Of a DNA stretch of 64,000 nt, positions 63,930 through 64,000 are shown in pieces; within the stretch, counting starts at the first letter, position 1; every line of letters starts with the position of its first letter. The position numbers were made by a program, and so were the translations under genes. Origin of the DNA: NVTR01 sp965237505 (GTDB lineage Bacteria; Pseudomonadota; Alphaproteobacteria; Rhodobacterales; Rhodobacteraceae); contig CBDEFR010000009.1 of the NCBI GenBank assembly GCA_965237505.1, positions 372,001 to 436,000 on the forward strand. The letters run 5' to 3'. The notes beneath the pieces are model-generated. The model did not search any database. It had not been told where the DNA came from and was given only the letters and a program-made list of their open reading frames with translations.

Positions 63930-64000
63930 ATGTTCGACGTTTCTGCTGCCGGCGCGCTGATTGCCAGTCTGTTGTCGTTCCTGATGCCGTACGTTTTGCC
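63930..64000 (+). CDS. SoxV/CcdA-type cytochrome c biogenesis protein, N-terminus (runs off the window)
   Basis: The visible part reads MFDVSAAGALIASLLSFLMP followed by YVL, matching the first helix of CcdA/SoxV. The family motif is normally LSFLSPCVLP, with the electron-transferring cysteine; here the cysteine position reads Tyr. SoxV passes reductant from the cytoplasm to periplasmic SoxS/SoxW. Only 23 complete codons are visible. Confidence 0.6.
   Translation, partial: MFDVSAAGALIASLLSFLMPYVL

Noticed and set aside
1..64000. CRISPR array or Cas genes
   Set aside because: No regularly spaced direct repeats and no Cas-like proteins were seen.

Overview
The window looks like the chromosome of an alphaproteobacterium of the Rhodobacteraceae (Roseobacter group). 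This rests on protein content and neighbourhoods: a gatC-gatA pair, MmcB, DUF6324, DUF6476, CarD, an RpoH sigma factor with its own RpoH-type promoter, an Lrp/hpd divergon, a NADH-dehydrogenase-SelD fusion next to mnmH, a Rieske/dimethylglycine-dehydrogenase pair and sox regulatory genes. The single tRNA, tRNA-His(GTG), has discriminator A73 and no G-1, as in many alphaproteobacteria. Assignments come from reading motifs and gene order; no database search was run.

Layout. 1-24 kb is a housekeeping segment (gatCA, a peptidoglycan amidase, rnpB, glyA, mmcB, tRNA-His, rluD) broken up by insertion sequences: an istB remnant, two IS630 copies, one IS4-like element, two IS1595 copies and one IS256 element. 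At least five host genes are cut: istB, a B12-binding radical SAM gene, a small ORF beside glyA, an arylsulfotransferase-like gene, and a membrane gene cut by two elements. Duplicated target sites can be read for both IS1595 copies (8 bp), IS256 (8 bp) and IS630 copy 2 (TA), so the pre-insertion genes can be rebuilt. 24-46 kb carries rpoH, peptidases, a SUV3-like helicase with an S4 protein, fdxA, carD, cobS/cobT, a KefB-type antiporter, Lrp and 4-hydroxyphenylpyruvate dioxygenase, a GspL/PilP-like hybrid protein and metY, with no IS. 46-64 kb holds an oligopeptide ABC transporter with both ATPases fused in one protein, a selenium locus (mnmH and selD), glycerate kinase, a glycine-betaine-type Rieske oxygenase with a dimethylglycine-dehydrogenase-like protein, and a decayed soxT-soxR-soxS-soxV block at the right edge.

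A recurring feature is the single- or two-base frameshift in otherwise conserved genes (cobT, the helicase C-terminus, an M19 dipeptidase, a GlcG-like gene, the arylsulfotransferase-like gene, IS256 and one IS1595), plus one in-frame amber codon in a glycosyltransferase-like gene. Either the assembly has uncorrected indels or the genome is decaying alongside IS expansion. This must be settled before any pseudogene call is taken literally.

I did not find a convincing undescribed multi-gene system. The stretches most worth a second look are the sulfotransferase/arylsulfotransferase operon (14.6-18.7 kb), the ArsR-SRPBCC operon separated by an IS from a 14-bp dyad that may be its operator (11-12.9 kb), the TetR-controlled pair of overlapping membrane genes (20.1-24.2 kb), the paired two-helix membrane peptides (13.9-14.4 kb), the structured leader before the dimethylglycine-dehydrogenase-like gene (59.9 kb), and the remodelled sox block (62.5-64 kb).
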